Below are positions 34,980-44,542 of a stretch of 64,000 nt of DNA, piece after piece. The DNA is from HGM04593 sp045646965. Lineage in GTDB: Bacteria; Bacteroidota; Bacteroidia; Bacteroidales; Bacteroidaceae. Each line of letters begins with the position of its first letter. Positions within the stretch are counted from its first letter, which is position 1. The notes beneath the pieces are model-generated. The model searched no databases. It had not been told where the DNA came from and saw only the letters and a list, made by a program, of their open reading frames with translations. The stretch spans positions 20,565-84,564 of the forward strand of contig JAZRLR010000008.1 in NCBI GenBank assembly GCA_045646965.1, read 5' to 3'. Position numbers and translations under genes: made by a program.

Positions 34980-36862
34980 TTGTCAAAATCTATTTTTTCT
35001 ATGTTGTACTCGGGGGTGTAGTGAACGAAGTATATCTTCTTGTTTACCATACCTCCCCAGTTGTTTACACGCTCAAACTTGAAGCCTGTCTGCACGGGCT
35101 TGAATGTCACCTGGTTTATTCTGTTTGGCAGTTCCTTGCCGAATTTTGCCGTTGCAAGCAGGAAGGCGTAGCCTGTGTCGTAGCCCAGCATTCCGTAGCG
35201 CGGGTATATGTTCTGCAGGTTGCGGTCGTACCAGCGTGCATATTCGTCTTGGAATTTTGCAGCCTCGGGTAGTGAGTAGTGGCTGAAGAACGAGGCGTAG
35301 AAATATGTGTCGGCCTCGTACATCTGTGCGCGCATATCGTTGGCGTATATCTGCCACTCGGGGTAGCCGAAGAGCTTGAACTTGGGCAGTGCAAGGGTGT
35401 CGTTCTTTAACAGGATGAGCGAGGGGACGATGGTCGAGAGAGTGCTCGCGCTCGATGATATGGGGATGAAGATATTCTCTTTCTCCTCGTCGAGTGCCGA
35501 ACGTATGGCGGCAAGGGTGAGCGAGTCGCCCTCCTGTTTTACAAGCGCTCCGGTTGTCTCGGTTATGGTCTCCATTCTCATTGTAGAGAAGGGTATCTCC
35601 TTTTGCTTGAGGCCGTCGGTAAGTGCCGCGATGAACTCTTTTTTGTTACTTGCTGTGCTATCCTCTACAAAGATTACATTTGCGTTGGGGAATTTCTGCG
35701 AGAAGTGGTCGATTACCTCGGAGAAGAAATAGGACTGCATCGTGTTCACTATATATACCATCGGGTTGCGGAATATCTCGTCTTCCTTTGATGTGAAAGG
35801 TATCACAAGCGGAATCTCTTTCTCCTGTGCAAACTTTGCGAGCTGTTTGTTGTGCGAGGGGTAAAGCGCACCTATGATAAGGTCCATATTGTCGAGTGCG
35901 CCGCTCTGCAATAGGTTGTCGAGACTGTTGCTTTCGCGTCCCGAGTCGAATGTGTTTATCTCAAATGAGTAGCCATATTTCTTCAACTTCTCGGTTGCCA
36001 TAAGAAGTCCCTGATAATATTCCACCATACGGCCCTGCTCGTTGGGCGAGTAGCTGTCGAGAAGGAAGGGGAGTACCACGGCTACACGGGTGCAATCCTG
36101 CGGTGTGAGTGCGGCTATGGAGTCTTTCTTCTCCTCAATCTGTGTGAAAATCTCCTGGTTTGTTATCTCTATAACCTTTTGGGGCTCTGTAACTTTGGGA
36201 GCGGGGAATGGTATGTTGAGAATTGTTTTCTTCTTGAGCTTTTTCTTTTTGGAGAGTTCGGGGTTGGCAGCGTAGAACTCTTCCTCGGTAATTCCGTACT
36301 GACGGCAAATGCCGTATACGGTTTCGCCCTTCTCCACTTTGTGAGTGGTGCGTATCTCCTGCACTTTCTCAATCTCTTTTTTCTCCTCGACGGGTGTTAC
36401 GGGGAAAACCTTGGCTTTCTTGCTCACTGGTATCATAATAACCTCTCCCGCACGAAAATTCGATATAGAGAGACCGGGGTTTGCCTCGCATATTTCGAGA
36501 GGTGTCACGTTGTAGTGTTTACCCAAACGGTATAGTGTCTCGCCGGGTTGTATAGTGTGGTAACGTGTCTCCTTGTCGTCGCTTGCGGGTGTTGCGGCAA
36601 CGGTTACTGTGACGGGTGTGGCCGCCAGCACTTGCGGTGCAGCCTGCGGTATGCGCAGCTGTTGTCCCACAGAAATCTTAACCTCGCAGCCCGGGTTGAG
36701 GTCGATAATCTCCTGTATGCTCTTTTGGTACATACGTGAAATGGAGTAGAGCGTTTGTCCTTTGCTCACTGTGTGAATGAAATGGTTGCTGTTCTGCGCA
36801 AAAAGCCCTGCGCCCGTGAGTAGCGCGAGTGACAGGATTATCGTTCTTAAATATCTTTTCAT
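34976..36862 (-). CDS. LysM repeats fused to a periplasmic-binding-protein-like domain
   Basis: 628 residues from the ATG at 36862, which opens a signal peptide (MKRYLRTIILSLALLTGAGL). Three LysM domains follow (about 26-72, 97-142 and 173-220), each with a GQTLYSISR/GETLYRLGK/GETVYGICR core, predicted to bind peptidoglycan. Residues about 255-600 resemble a type 1 periplasmic-binding fold (VAVVLPFLLDSY, YYQGLLMATEKL, IIGALYPSHNKQLAKFA), related to the LppC/YraM or amino-acid receptor group. It is probably a periplasmic wall-bound sensor or scaffold. It is translationally coupled to the barrel protein. Confidence 0.82.
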   Translation of the reverse strand: MKRYLRTIILSLALLTGAGLFAQNSNHFIHTVSKGQTLYSISRMYQKSIQEIIDLNPGCEVKISVGQQLRIPQAAPQVLAATPVTVTVAATPASDDKETRYHTIQPGETLYRLGKHYNVTPLEICEANPGLSISNFRAGEVIMIPVSKKAKVFPVTPVEEKKEIEKVQEIRTTHKVEKGETVYGICRQYGITEEEFYAANPELSKKKKLKKKTILNIPFPAPKVTEPQKVIEITNQEIFTQIEEKKDSIAALTPQDCTRVAVVLPFLLDSYSPNEQGRMVEYYQGLLMATEKLKKYGYSFEINTFDSGRESNSLDNLLQSGALDNMDLIIGALYPSHNKQLAKFAQEKEIPLVIPFTSKEDEIFRNPMVYIVNTMQSYFFSEVIDHFSQKFPNANVIFVEDSTASNKKEFIAALTDGLKQKEIPFSTMRMETITETTGALVKQEGDSLTLAAIRSALDEEKENIFIPISSSASTLSTIVPSLILLKNDTLALPKFKLFGYPEWQIYANDMRAQMYEADTYFYASFFSHYSLPEAAKFQDEYARWYDRNLQNIYPRYGMLGYDTGYAFLLATAKFGKELPNRINQVTFKPVQTGFKFERVNNWGGMVNKKIYFVHYTPEYNIEKIDFDK

Positions 36863-37104
36863 AATAGCTCTTTTTCCCTTGCGGGGTGTATGTGCAAATT
36901 TCCTTGCGAAGATACGCAATATTAACCAAAAAAACCGAAAACCTGCCTATAAATATATATTTAAAATATAAATGAAAGCGCGTTTGCGAGGAGCAGCTGT
37001 TTTTTAGCTCTTTTTTACCCTTTTTTTGTGAGAATTTCGCTATTAAAGATTATTTTTGCTGATTAATGGCGGGGTGCGCTCTGCCGATAAATTGAAGATA
37101 TAGT

Positions 37105-37842
37105 ATGAGACACTTTTTTTTGACAATTCTGCTTTTTGTGATGTCGGCGATAAGCACAGGCTCGCTTGCGCAGGCACAGGACATAGATATCCCCACCCCG
37201 GAGGTGCGCATTACCACAGCCGACGGCATAACCGAGCTTGCTCCCGGTGACGAGTACTCGGGTGAGGCACCCCTCACGGTGCAGCTCACCGCAGGTGCTG
37301 ACGAGCAGGCGGGTTTCACTCTTGTGTGCAGTTGGGAGTTCACCCGCGAGGGCGAGCTCAAGCCCTTCCTCATCCGCTACGATGCCGATGTGGAGTATGT
37401 CCTGCGCGAGAGCGGCACCATAATAATTCAGCCAAAGATTGTCTACACAAGCAGCTCTAACCCCGAGATTGTGTGGGAGTTTGGCACCGAGGATTTTGAG
37501 CCTTTTCGCATAGTGCTTGCCGAGTCGGGCATAGAGGTGCCTAACGCATTCTCGCCCAACGGCGACGGTATAAACGACTATTTTAATGTATATAACGTGA
37601 AGTCGATAGTTGAATTCAACGCGGCGATATATAACCGTTGGGGGCAGCAGCTGTATAGCTGGGGTATCGACGAGATAAACTGCGAGTCGTGTGGCTGGGA
37701 CGGTACATACAAAGGCTCTCCCGTGAAAGACGGTGTCTATTTCGTGGTTGTGACGGCGAAGGGCGCCGACGGCGTGAAATATGAGTTCCGACGCGATGTG
37801 AATCTGTTGCGCGGATACACAGAGAATGGTACTAACCCCTAA
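37105..37842 (+). CDS. Secreted protein with CHU_C / gliding-motility-type C-terminal domain
   Basis: 245 residues with a signal peptide (MRHFFLTILLFVMSAISTGS, cut near AQAQ). A PKD/Ig-like middle region (about 30-150) leads to a C-terminal domain starting VPNAFSPNGDGINDYFNV, with YNRWGQQLYSW and GWDGTYKGSPVKDGVYFVVV. This is the type B (CHU_C) sorting domain used for type IX export in Bacteroidota. It ends 11 bp before uvrA on the same strand. Function beyond surface location is unknown. Confidence 0.8.
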   Translation: MRHFFLTILLFVMSAISTGSLAQAQDIDIPTPEVRITTADGITELAPGDEYSGEAPLTVQLTAGADEQAGFTLVCSWEFTREGELKPFLIRYDADVEYVLRESGTIIIQPKIVYTSSSNPEIVWEFGTEDFEPFRIVLAESGIEVPNAFSPNGDGINDYFNVYNVKSIVEFNAAIYNRWGQQLYSWGIDEINCESCGWDGTYKGSPVKDGVYFVVVTAKGADGVKYEFRRDVNLLRGYTENGTNP

Positions 37843-37853
37843 ATTTTTGAGCA

Positions 37854-40679
37854 GTGAAAGAGGAGACAGGAAAAATAGAGATTTACGGTGCAAGAGTACA
37901 CAATCTCAAGAATATAGATGTGGAGATTCCTCACGACTCGCTCACGGTCATTACCGGCTTGAGCGGCAGCGGAAAATCCTCACTGGCTTTTGATACAATA
38001 TTTGCCGAGGGACAGCGTCGCTACCTGGAGACTTTTTCCACATACGCGCGTAACTTCCTCGGAGGTATGGAGCGTCCCGACGTGGATAAAATCACAGGTT
38101 TGAGCCCCGTAATATCCATTGAGCAAAAGACGACAAACAAAAACCCGCGTTCCACCGTGGGAACTACCACCGAGATATATGACTATATGCGTCTGCTCTT
38201 TTCGCGTGCAGGCGAGGCCTATTCCTATCTCTCGGGCGAGAAGATGGTTAAATATACCGAAGAGCAGGTGTTGCAGCTCCTTCTCGACTCTTATGCAGGG
38301 AAAAAGATATATATACTTGCTCCACTTGTGAAGGGACGCAAGGGACACTATAAAGAGCTCTTTGAGCAGATGATGCACAAGGGCTATCTCAACGTGCGCA
38401 TCGACGGCGAGATGTGCGAGCTGGTGCGCGGAATGATGGTCGAGCGTTACAAGAACCACGACATTGAGGTGGTAATTGACAAGCTCGCCGTGGACGAGAA
38501 AGATACCACACGCCTCAAGCAGAGCCTTGCCACGGCGCTGCATCAGGGCGACGGCCTAGTGATGATAATGGAAATGCCCTCGGGCAAGGTGCGTTACTTC
38601 AGCAAGAGGCTTATGTGCCCCGTGACGGGGCTTTCGTATCAGGAGCCCGCGCCGCACAATTTCTCTTTCAACTCGCCGCAAGGTTTCTGCCCCAAGTGTA
38701 AAGGCCTCGGCGTGGTGAGTTGTGTGGATGTGGACAAGGTGGTGCCCGACCGCTCGCTCTCGGTCTACGACGGTGCGCTCGTGCCTCTGGGCAAATATCG
38801 CCGCTCTTCAATCTTTCAGCAGCTCGAGGCGGTGCTTCAGCGCTACGACGCCACGCTCAAAACCCCTGTCGAGGAGCTTCCCGACGAGGCTATCGACGAG
38901 ATACTTTACGGCTCTCCCGTGCCTCTCAAGTTTGGCGACTCCACTGATATGTACTACGACAGCATAACCACATACGACGGCCTCGTGAAATATATCCAAT
39001 TGCAGAAGGAGACAAGCACATCGGCCAAGGAACTGCGTTGGGCAGAGCAGTTCTCTGTTATGCAGACCTGCCCCGAGTGCGGCGGCGCAAGGCTCAATAA
39101 AGAGGCGCTGCACTACCGCATAAACGGCAAGAATATACACGAGCTCGCAACTATGGACATAACCCTCCTGCACGAGTGGCTCAAGGAACTCGATAGCGCT
39201 CTCGACGAGAAGCAGCGTGCCATAGCCACGGAGATTGTAAAGGAGATACAGTCGCGCCTGGGCTTCCTGCTCGACGTGGGGCTCGGCTATCTGTCGCTCA
39301 ATCGCTCATCGGCATCTTTGTCGGGTGGAGAGGGACAGCGCATACGTCTTGCCACGCAGGTGGGCTCGCAGCTTGTCAATGTACTCTACATTCTCGACGA
39401 GCCGAGTATAGGCCTGCACTCACGCGACAACGACAGGCTCATAAACTCACTGAAGGCTCTGCGCGACACGGGTAACACTGTAATTGTGGTGGAGCACGAC
39501 CGCGATATTATGCTTGCGGCCGACTACATAATAGATATGGGCCCCAAGGCCGGGCGCAAGGGTGGAGATGTGGTTTTTGCGGGTACTCCGCAAGAGATGC
39601 TCGAGAGCGATACCGTGACCGCCCGTTTCCTCGATGGCAGGGAGCGCATAGCTGTTCCCGCAGTGCGTCGCGAGGGCAACGGAAAAAGTATAAAGATATT
39701 TGGAGCGCGAGGAAACAACCTCAAAAATATAGATGTGGAATTTCCTCTGGGCAAACTCATCTGCGTAACGGGCGTGTCGGGCGGCGGAAAGTCGTCGCTT
39801 GTGAACGATACCCTGCAGCCCATCCTTGCAAAACATTTCTACAATGCGTTGCGCGAGCCTTTGCCCTATGACAGCATAGAGGGCATTGAATTTATCGACA
39901 AGATAGTGGATGTAGACCAGTCGCCTCTCGGTCGCACGCCGCGTTCCAACCCCGCCACCTACACGGGAGTCTTCTCCGACATACGCAACCTCTTTGTGGA
40001 ACTGCCCGAGGCCAAGATACGCGGTTACAAAGCAGGCCGTTTCTCGTTCAATGTGTCGGGCGGTCGCTGCGACGCCTGCAGTGGCAACGGATACAAGACA
40101 CTCGAGATGAACTTCCTCCCCGACGTTATGGTGCCCTGCGAGGTGTGTCACGGCAAACGCTACAACCGCGAAACGCTCGAGGTGCGCTACAAGGGAAAGT
40201 CGATAGCCGACGTGCTCGATATGACAATAAATATGGCGGTGGAGTTCTTTGAGAATGTCCCCGTCATACTGAATGAAATAAAGGTGCTGCAGGATGTGGG
40301 CCTCGGATACATAAAGCTTGGGCAGCCTTCAACTACGCTGTCGGGTGGCGAGAGTCAGCGTGTGAAGCTCGCCACAGAGCTCTCGAAACGCGACACGGGA
40401 AAAACCCTCTACCTGCTCGACGAGCCCACAACAGGTCTTCACTTCGAGGATATTCGAGTGCTTATGGATGTGATAAATCGTCTTGTAGACAAGGGAAACA
40501 CGGTGGTAATCATTGAGCACAACCTCGATGTGATAAAAATGGCCGACTACATTATAGATATGGGCCCCGAGGGAGGTCGCGAGGGGGGGCGTGTGATGGC
40601 TGTGGGCACTCCCGAGGAGATAGTAGCGCAGGGCAAGGGCTTCACTGCGCCCTACCTTGCAAAGGAGCTTGCGCGATAA
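37854..40679 (+). CDS. uvrA: Excinuclease ABC subunit A
   Basis: 941 residues, full length. Two ABC ATPase halves carry GLSGSGKSSLAFDTIF and GVSGGGKSSLVNDTLQ, with signatures SLSGGEGQRIRLA and TLSGGESQRVKLA and Walker B strands ending LLDEPTTGLHF. The second zinc module is CDACSGNGYK and CEVCHGKRYN. It recognises bulky DNA lesions and loads UvrB in nucleotide excision repair. Translation starts at GTG (37854), because no ATG precedes the conserved first strand. Confidence 0.97.
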   Translation: MKEETGKIEIYGARVHNLKNIDVEIPHDSLTVITGLSGSGKSSLAFDTIFAEGQRRYLETFSTYARNFLGGMERPDVDKITGLSPVISIEQKTTNKNPRSTVGTTTEIYDYMRLLFSRAGEAYSYLSGEKMVKYTEEQVLQLLLDSYAGKKIYILAPLVKGRKGHYKELFEQMMHKGYLNVRIDGEMCELVRGMMVERYKNHDIEVVIDKLAVDEKDTTRLKQSLATALHQGDGLVMIMEMPSGKVRYFSKRLMCPVTGLSYQEPAPHNFSFNSPQGFCPKCKGLGVVSCVDVDKVVPDRSLSVYDGALVPLGKYRRSSIFQQLEAVLQRYDATLKTPVEELPDEAIDEILYGSPVPLKFGDSTDMYYDSITTYDGLVKYIQLQKETSTSAKELRWAEQFSVMQTCPECGGARLNKEALHYRINGKNIHELATMDITLLHEWLKELDSALDEKQRAIATEIVKEIQSRLGFLLDVGLGYLSLNRSSASLSGGEGQRIRLATQVGSQLVNVLYILDEPSIGLHSRDNDRLINSLKALRDTGNTVIVVEHDRDIMLAADYIIDMGPKAGRKGGDVVFAGTPQEMLESDTVTARFLDGRERIAVPAVRREGNGKSIKIFGARGNNLKNIDVEFPLGKLICVTGVSGGGKSSLVNDTLQPILAKHFYNALREPLPYDSIEGIEFIDKIVDVDQSPLGRTPRSNPATYTGVFSDIRNLFVELPEAKIRGYKAGRFSFNVSGGRCDACSGNGYKTLEMNFLPDVMVPCEVCHGKRYNRETLEVRYKGKSIADVLDMTINMAVEFFENVPVILNEIKVLQDVGLGYIKLGQPSTTLSGGESQRVKLATELSKRDTGKTLYLLDEPTTGLHFEDIRVLMDVINRLVDKGNTVVIIEHNLDVIKMADYIIDMGPEGGREGGRVMAVGTPEEIVAQGKGFTAPYLAKELAR

Positions 40680-40704
40680 GAGACTTCTCTTTATACAAGA
40701 AATA

Positions 40705-40740
40705 ACCGCCACACCCGTGAGGGTGAGGCGGTCTCTTTTA
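40705..40740 (+). terminator. Rho-independent terminator after uvrA
   Basis: ACCGCC pairs with GGCGGT and CACCC with GGGTG (40705-40732) around a GTGA loop, with an A-A mismatch, then TCTCTTTTA. It may also serve the convergent gene ending at 40761. Confidence 0.8.
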
Positions 40741-40760
40741 TATGCGGTTTTTGCTCTTCG

Positions 40761-41924
40761 TTATAAGGTGAGTACCAGCCTGAAGTAATTCTTTACCGAC
40801 AATGCAAATGTGCGTGTGGTGGCGTCTCTTCTTATGACGTGTTGTCCCGTAGTTGTAATACAAACCGGGTTAATCTCCGTCTCGGGTGCTTTGTCACCCC
40901 TGCGGTCGAGCATCCACTCATAGCCGTCACTCTCATTCAGGGGCTTTATGGCTTTTGTTTTCAAAGCATTTAAAAATTGCGCCTCCGAAGGTAGGTCTAT
41001 AGGAAGCGAAGACAAAGATTTCAATTTTCTTATAAACATTTCAATATTATCTATAGTTGCTTTAGCCGGGATATAGAGGTCGGGGGAATTTAATAGGTAA
41101 TAGTCGCGCTCATTGCTTAAAATGAAAAGGTACTCATTCAGGTTAATTAACGGGCTGATGTAATAGCCGGTGAGGGTTGTTTTGTGTGGATTGCCGTCAA
41201 AGATACAGAACTCGTCGGTGGTGCCCTCTACGAATTTCATTTGACTCAAAAAATGATTGATTGCCTTTTTCTGTATCTCGTTGCAATCGGGTGAGAAGAG
41301 AGGCTGCGGGTGGCCTAGTATTTCAACTGCCTTAATTTTTTTGTCGTCGATATACACAGATACAGTTCCTACGGAAACCTCTAAAGAGGCGCGGGTAGTG
41401 TGAGTCTTGCCAATTGAATTTAGGCTTATGAGATCACTTGCTTTCTGCAGAATCTTGCCATTCTCGCTCTTAAAAACGATTGTGATGGTATAATTGAGGT
41501 TTGCGGTTTTGAGAATCTCAAAATTCAGCGCCACTTCTATTTTACCTTTTTTATTGCCAATGAAAAATCCATCTTCGGAATTATGGTATTCTCCATCGTT
41601 TATTCGGTATCTTGAGCTCGAGAGCTTGAAATATTCTTCGTACAAGGGCTTGTGTATAACCACATCCTTGTCGGCAAAAAGCAGGTTGAATTGTCTCAAC
41701 ATAATTTCGTTGGTTACGCTCGGCTGCATCTCGCCGAGCTTGGCAGCCAGTTCCTTTTCTGTGTCGCTGCCCTCGGCGAGCCACGCAGTGAGCGTGCCGT
41801 CCTGAAAAGCGCGGCGCAGCTCGTGGAAAAGGGGCGATTCAAGGTTGTCTATTTTAGACAATACATCCTTTATGTCGTTGAGCGATGTGCAGTATTTGTG
41901 ATTGAGAAATAATATGGAGTTCAT
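40761..41924 (-). CDS. Protein of unknown function, last gene of the Ycf46-like AAA+ operon
   Basis: 387 residues with no recognised domain, signal peptide or membrane span. The first ~110 residues are helical and acidic (for example FHELRRAFQDGTLTAWLA). The remainder is mixed alpha/beta with beta-rich stretches near 120-200, one containing VALNFEILKTANLNYTITIV. The start ATG shares one base with the stop of the AAA+ gene (41924), so translation is coupled and the product is likely a partner or substrate adaptor of that ATPase. No function can be given. Confidence 0.6.
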   Translation of the reverse strand: MNSILFLNHKYCTSLNDIKDVLSKIDNLESPLFHELRRAFQDGTLTAWLAEGSDTEKELAAKLGEMQPSVTNEIMLRQFNLLFADKDVVIHKPLYEEYFKLSSSRYRINDGEYHNSEDGFFIGNKKGKIEVALNFEILKTANLNYTITIVFKSENGKILQKASDLISLNSIGKTHTTRASLEVSVGTVSVYIDDKKIKAVEILGHPQPLFSPDCNEIQKKAINHFLSQMKFVEGTTDEFCIFDGNPHKTTLTGYYISPLINLNEYLFILSNERDYYLLNSPDLYIPAKATIDNIEMFIRKLKSLSSLPIDLPSEAQFLNALKTKAIKPLNESDGYEWMLDRRGDKAPETEINPVCITTTGQHVIRRDATTRTFALSVKNYFRLVLTL

Positions 41925-43633
41925 TAGTTCTTGCTTGCTGAAGTGAATTTATATGTCTCTTTAAGGTCGCGTATGCGCTCTACATTCGTTTTTATGCGAT
42001 TCCTCTCCTGGTCGCTGACGGGCTTGCTTGTGTGGCTCGAAAGGACAGATGTTCTCATCTTCTCTATCTCATCGAGGAAGTCCTTCTCGGTGACTACGCG
42101 GGCGGGAACGGAGGTGCTGCTCTTGCCGTCGAGCTTGCTTTTCTCTTTTATGTACTCTATGAACTTTCTGTTCATCACCACATTTACAAGGTTCTCAATC
42201 TCGGCGCCCGAGAAACCATATTTTGTGGTTCCCACCATCTCCTGCACAATCTTGTCGTAAGAGAGGAGTTGCGAGAAGTCAAAGATTCCCGATTTCGATT
42301 TCTTGTAGTGGTCGATTTTCTTCTTGAATATGTCTTTGCGCTCTGTGGCATTGGGGAAATCTACGAAGTAGACCTCGTCGAAACGTCCTTTGCGCATAAA
42401 CTCGGGGCGCATAACGTCGTTGGCTGTGGCAACTATGTAGACAGGTGTTTTGCGCTCCTGCATCCAGGTGAGGAAGTGTCCCATAAGGCGCATTACAAGC
42501 ATATCGTTGTTGTCGCCTCCGTTGTTTGAACCTGCGAAGGCCTTTTCAATCTCGTCTATCCACAGCACGCAGGGATGGGCAGCCTCTGCGGTCTCGAGCG
42601 CTTTGCGCAAGTTGGCCTCGCTCTGTCCCACATATTGTCCCATAAGGCGGTTTATGTCGAGGCGGAGCAGCGACATATCGAAAAGGTTGGCCACCGACTT
42701 TGCAATCATACTTTTTCCGCAGCCGGGCATTCCAATGATGAGGATTCCCTTGGGCAGGGGCAGGTTACACTCTGCCGCGAGGCCCAGGTTGTGAAATATC
42801 TCTTTTTTCTCTTCGAGCTGTTCTTTTATCACATCGAGGCCTCCCACTTCGCTGAACTGCACGTTGGCATCGACCACCTCTACTATTCCCGACTTCTTTA
42901 CAATCTGCTTTTTCTCCTGGAGCGCCAGTTTTATGGTTGTCTTGGAGAGGCGGCCGCCGGTTCTCACGGTTGCCGACTGCAGAATCTGATACACTTCGTA
43001 GAGTTGCAAGCCCTGCAGGGTGCGGCACATCTCTGTTCTTATTGCCGCTATTTGGCTCTGTGTGGAGTATTCGTATGAGAGAGGTATTTTGCTCACCTCG
43101 CTCATAATTTCCTCTTGCGTGGGCGCGGGTATCTCTACTATGGTCACAATTTTCTCGAGCTGCGGGGGAAGCATAGAAACTGCTTCGGGCGATACAATTA
43201 TAAGTGTGGTGAGCTTGTGAAAGGCATCTCTCGTTTCGGGGTGACGCATATCGTTTTCATACATCGACGCAAACATCTGTATGTATGTCTGAATGTGCGA
43301 GTCGCTCCAGATGTCACCCATATTTTTGAAGAGGAAAATCTTTTCGTTTGTGAAGGTCTCCTTTTCTATGAGGCACTCGAGGAATGTGTCGAGCTTGGAG
43401 AGTGTCTCCAGGTTTTTGCGGCTTCGTTTGGTTGAGAAATCTATTATGCCGCGTGCGTTGTCAAACTCCACAATGTCCTCGACGTTTAGGGGGATTACCT
43501 TGCGCTCACCCTCTAGCGGGCAGGCGATGGAGTGCAACACCTCGTCTACAAGAGAGTAGTGGAAATGGGGGATATATACCACAGGGCTGCTCAAAATGGC
43601 AGTTGTCAGTTGTGTCTTGAATTCCGCTATCAT
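41924..43633 (-). CDS. Ycf46-like AAA+ ATPase
   Basis: 569 residues. An N-terminal region (about 1-250) has a degenerate ATPase-like fold and a helical bundle. The AAA+ core (about 258-460) contains SEVGGLDVIKEQL, Walker A GMPGCGKS (301-308), LLRLDINRLMGQYVGQSEA, Walker B VLWIDEIEKAF (356-366), sensor-1 VATAN and the arginine-finger region MRKGRFDEVY (413-422). This set is that of Ycf46-type ATPases, which in other bacteria are linked to stress and carbon metabolism. It should hydrolyse ATP to remodel a protein partner. It is the third of four tightly spaced genes (44951 to 40761). Confidence 0.88.
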   Translation of the reverse strand: MIAEFKTQLTTAILSSPVVYIPHFHYSLVDEVLHSIACPLEGERKVIPLNVEDIVEFDNARGIIDFSTKRSRKNLETLSKLDTFLECLIEKETFTNEKIFLFKNMGDIWSDSHIQTYIQMFASMYENDMRHPETRDAFHKLTTLIIVSPEAVSMLPPQLEKIVTIVEIPAPTQEEIMSEVSKIPLSYEYSTQSQIAAIRTEMCRTLQGLQLYEVYQILQSATVRTGGRLSKTTIKLALQEKKQIVKKSGIVEVVDANVQFSEVGGLDVIKEQLEEKKEIFHNLGLAAECNLPLPKGILIIGMPGCGKSMIAKSVANLFDMSLLRLDINRLMGQYVGQSEANLRKALETAEAAHPCVLWIDEIEKAFAGSNNGGDNNDMLVMRLMGHFLTWMQERKTPVYIVATANDVMRPEFMRKGRFDEVYFVDFPNATERKDIFKKKIDHYKKSKSGIFDFSQLLSYDKIVQEMVGTTKYGFSGAEIENLVNVVMNRKFIEYIKEKSKLDGKSSTSVPARVVTEKDFLDEIEKMRTSVLSSHTSKPVSDQERNRIKTNVERIRDLKETYKFTSASKN

Positions 43634-43648
43634 AGTGTGCGTGTCTCT

Positions 43649-44542
43649 TTATGCGAAAAATGATTTTATTTTTGTCCAGGTCGATTTCGCTTTCTCCTTG
43701 ACTTTGGTGTAACATTCTTTAATTTTTGCGGCGCCTTTACTTACCACGGGTTCCACATATTCGTTGTAAAGAGTTGTGGCGGCTTTTCCTGCGGGGGTAT
43801 CGGCCAGTTTTTTAGAAGCCTTTTCTATTTGCGCTCCTGCCTGTTTTATCAAATCGCAGGCCTTCTCTTTGGCTCCCTGTTTTACCTTTGCGGGGATGAG
43901 AGAGTATACTAATTCTACCGCAGCTATTGTGAGTGCGCCGGTTGCAACGGCTACGCTGCCTGTGACGGCTGCTGTCGATATGCCGAAGGTTGTGGCTGCT
44001 GCGGTTATGGCGCTTCCCGCTGCACTTTGTAAGCTCATTTGTCCGAGTGCGCCGCCCACAAGGCCGGCGATAGTTCGCGCTCCTTGTCCCCTTAAAATAG
44101 TAGAAGGAAGTTTTTTAATGTCCTGCTTTGTTCTTGCCATTATGGCAGCATTGCGGAATACGATATTTTCTTTCTGCCTTTCGTTGTATTTCACTTCGGC
44201 GCTCAATCCCGCGCCAAAGTAACCCGTCTCTTTTAGATAATCTGTTTTTGCAGCTTCTAGCACTTGGTGAAACTCTTTGACTCCTCTCAAGGCGCAGGCG
44301 CATCTGTTGCGTTCGGGTATGTCGGGGTGGGTGAGGAAGGTCTCTTTTGCCGCAAATATAAGCATCTTTGCCAGCGACTGCTCCTGCGGAGAGTTGGGTT
44401 CGGCTTTGAAGAATTCATTTATTGCGGGGATTTCCAGTTGCTTCTCGTCCAAAGAAATGTACATCGCTTTGTTATAGCGCAGCAAGGCGTCAAGCCCCAC
44501 CTGAAGGGCTGCACGCTCGTCATAGTGAATTTTAGTTCTCAT
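43649..44542 (-). CDS. Unknown protein with a long Gly/Ala-rich hydrophobic segment
   Basis: 297 residues from the ATG at 44542. The first ~140 residues are helical and charged. Residues about 150-215 are small-residue-rich and hydrophobic (GLVGGALGQM, SAAGSAITAAATTFGIST, ALTIAAVELVYSLI), long enough to span a membrane two or three times as glycine-zipper-like helices. The C-terminal ~85 residues are lysine-rich and amphipathic. It may insert in membranes, but this is inference. The start lies inside the upstream 139-residue gene (11-bp overlap), and it ends 15 bp before the Ycf46-like gene. Confidence 0.6.
   Translation of the reverse strand: MRTKIHYDERAALQVGLDALLRYNKAMYISLDEKQLEIPAINEFFKAEPNSPQEQSLAKMLIFAAKETFLTHPDIPERNRCACALRGVKEFHQVLEAAKTDYLKETGYFGAGLSAEVKYNERQKENIVFRNAAIMARTKQDIKKLPSTILRGQGARTIAGLVGGALGQMSLQSAAGSAITAAATTFGISTAAVTGSVAVATGALTIAAVELVYSLIPAKVKQGAKEKACDLIKQAGAQIEKASKKLADTPAGKAATTLYNEYVEPVVSKGAAKIKECYTKVKEKAKSTWTKIKSFFA

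Noticed and set aside
37063..37893. Minus-strand 276-codon frame opposite the CHU_C protein
   Set aside because: Antisense of a gene with a clear signal peptide and sorting domain, and it would run into uvrA.
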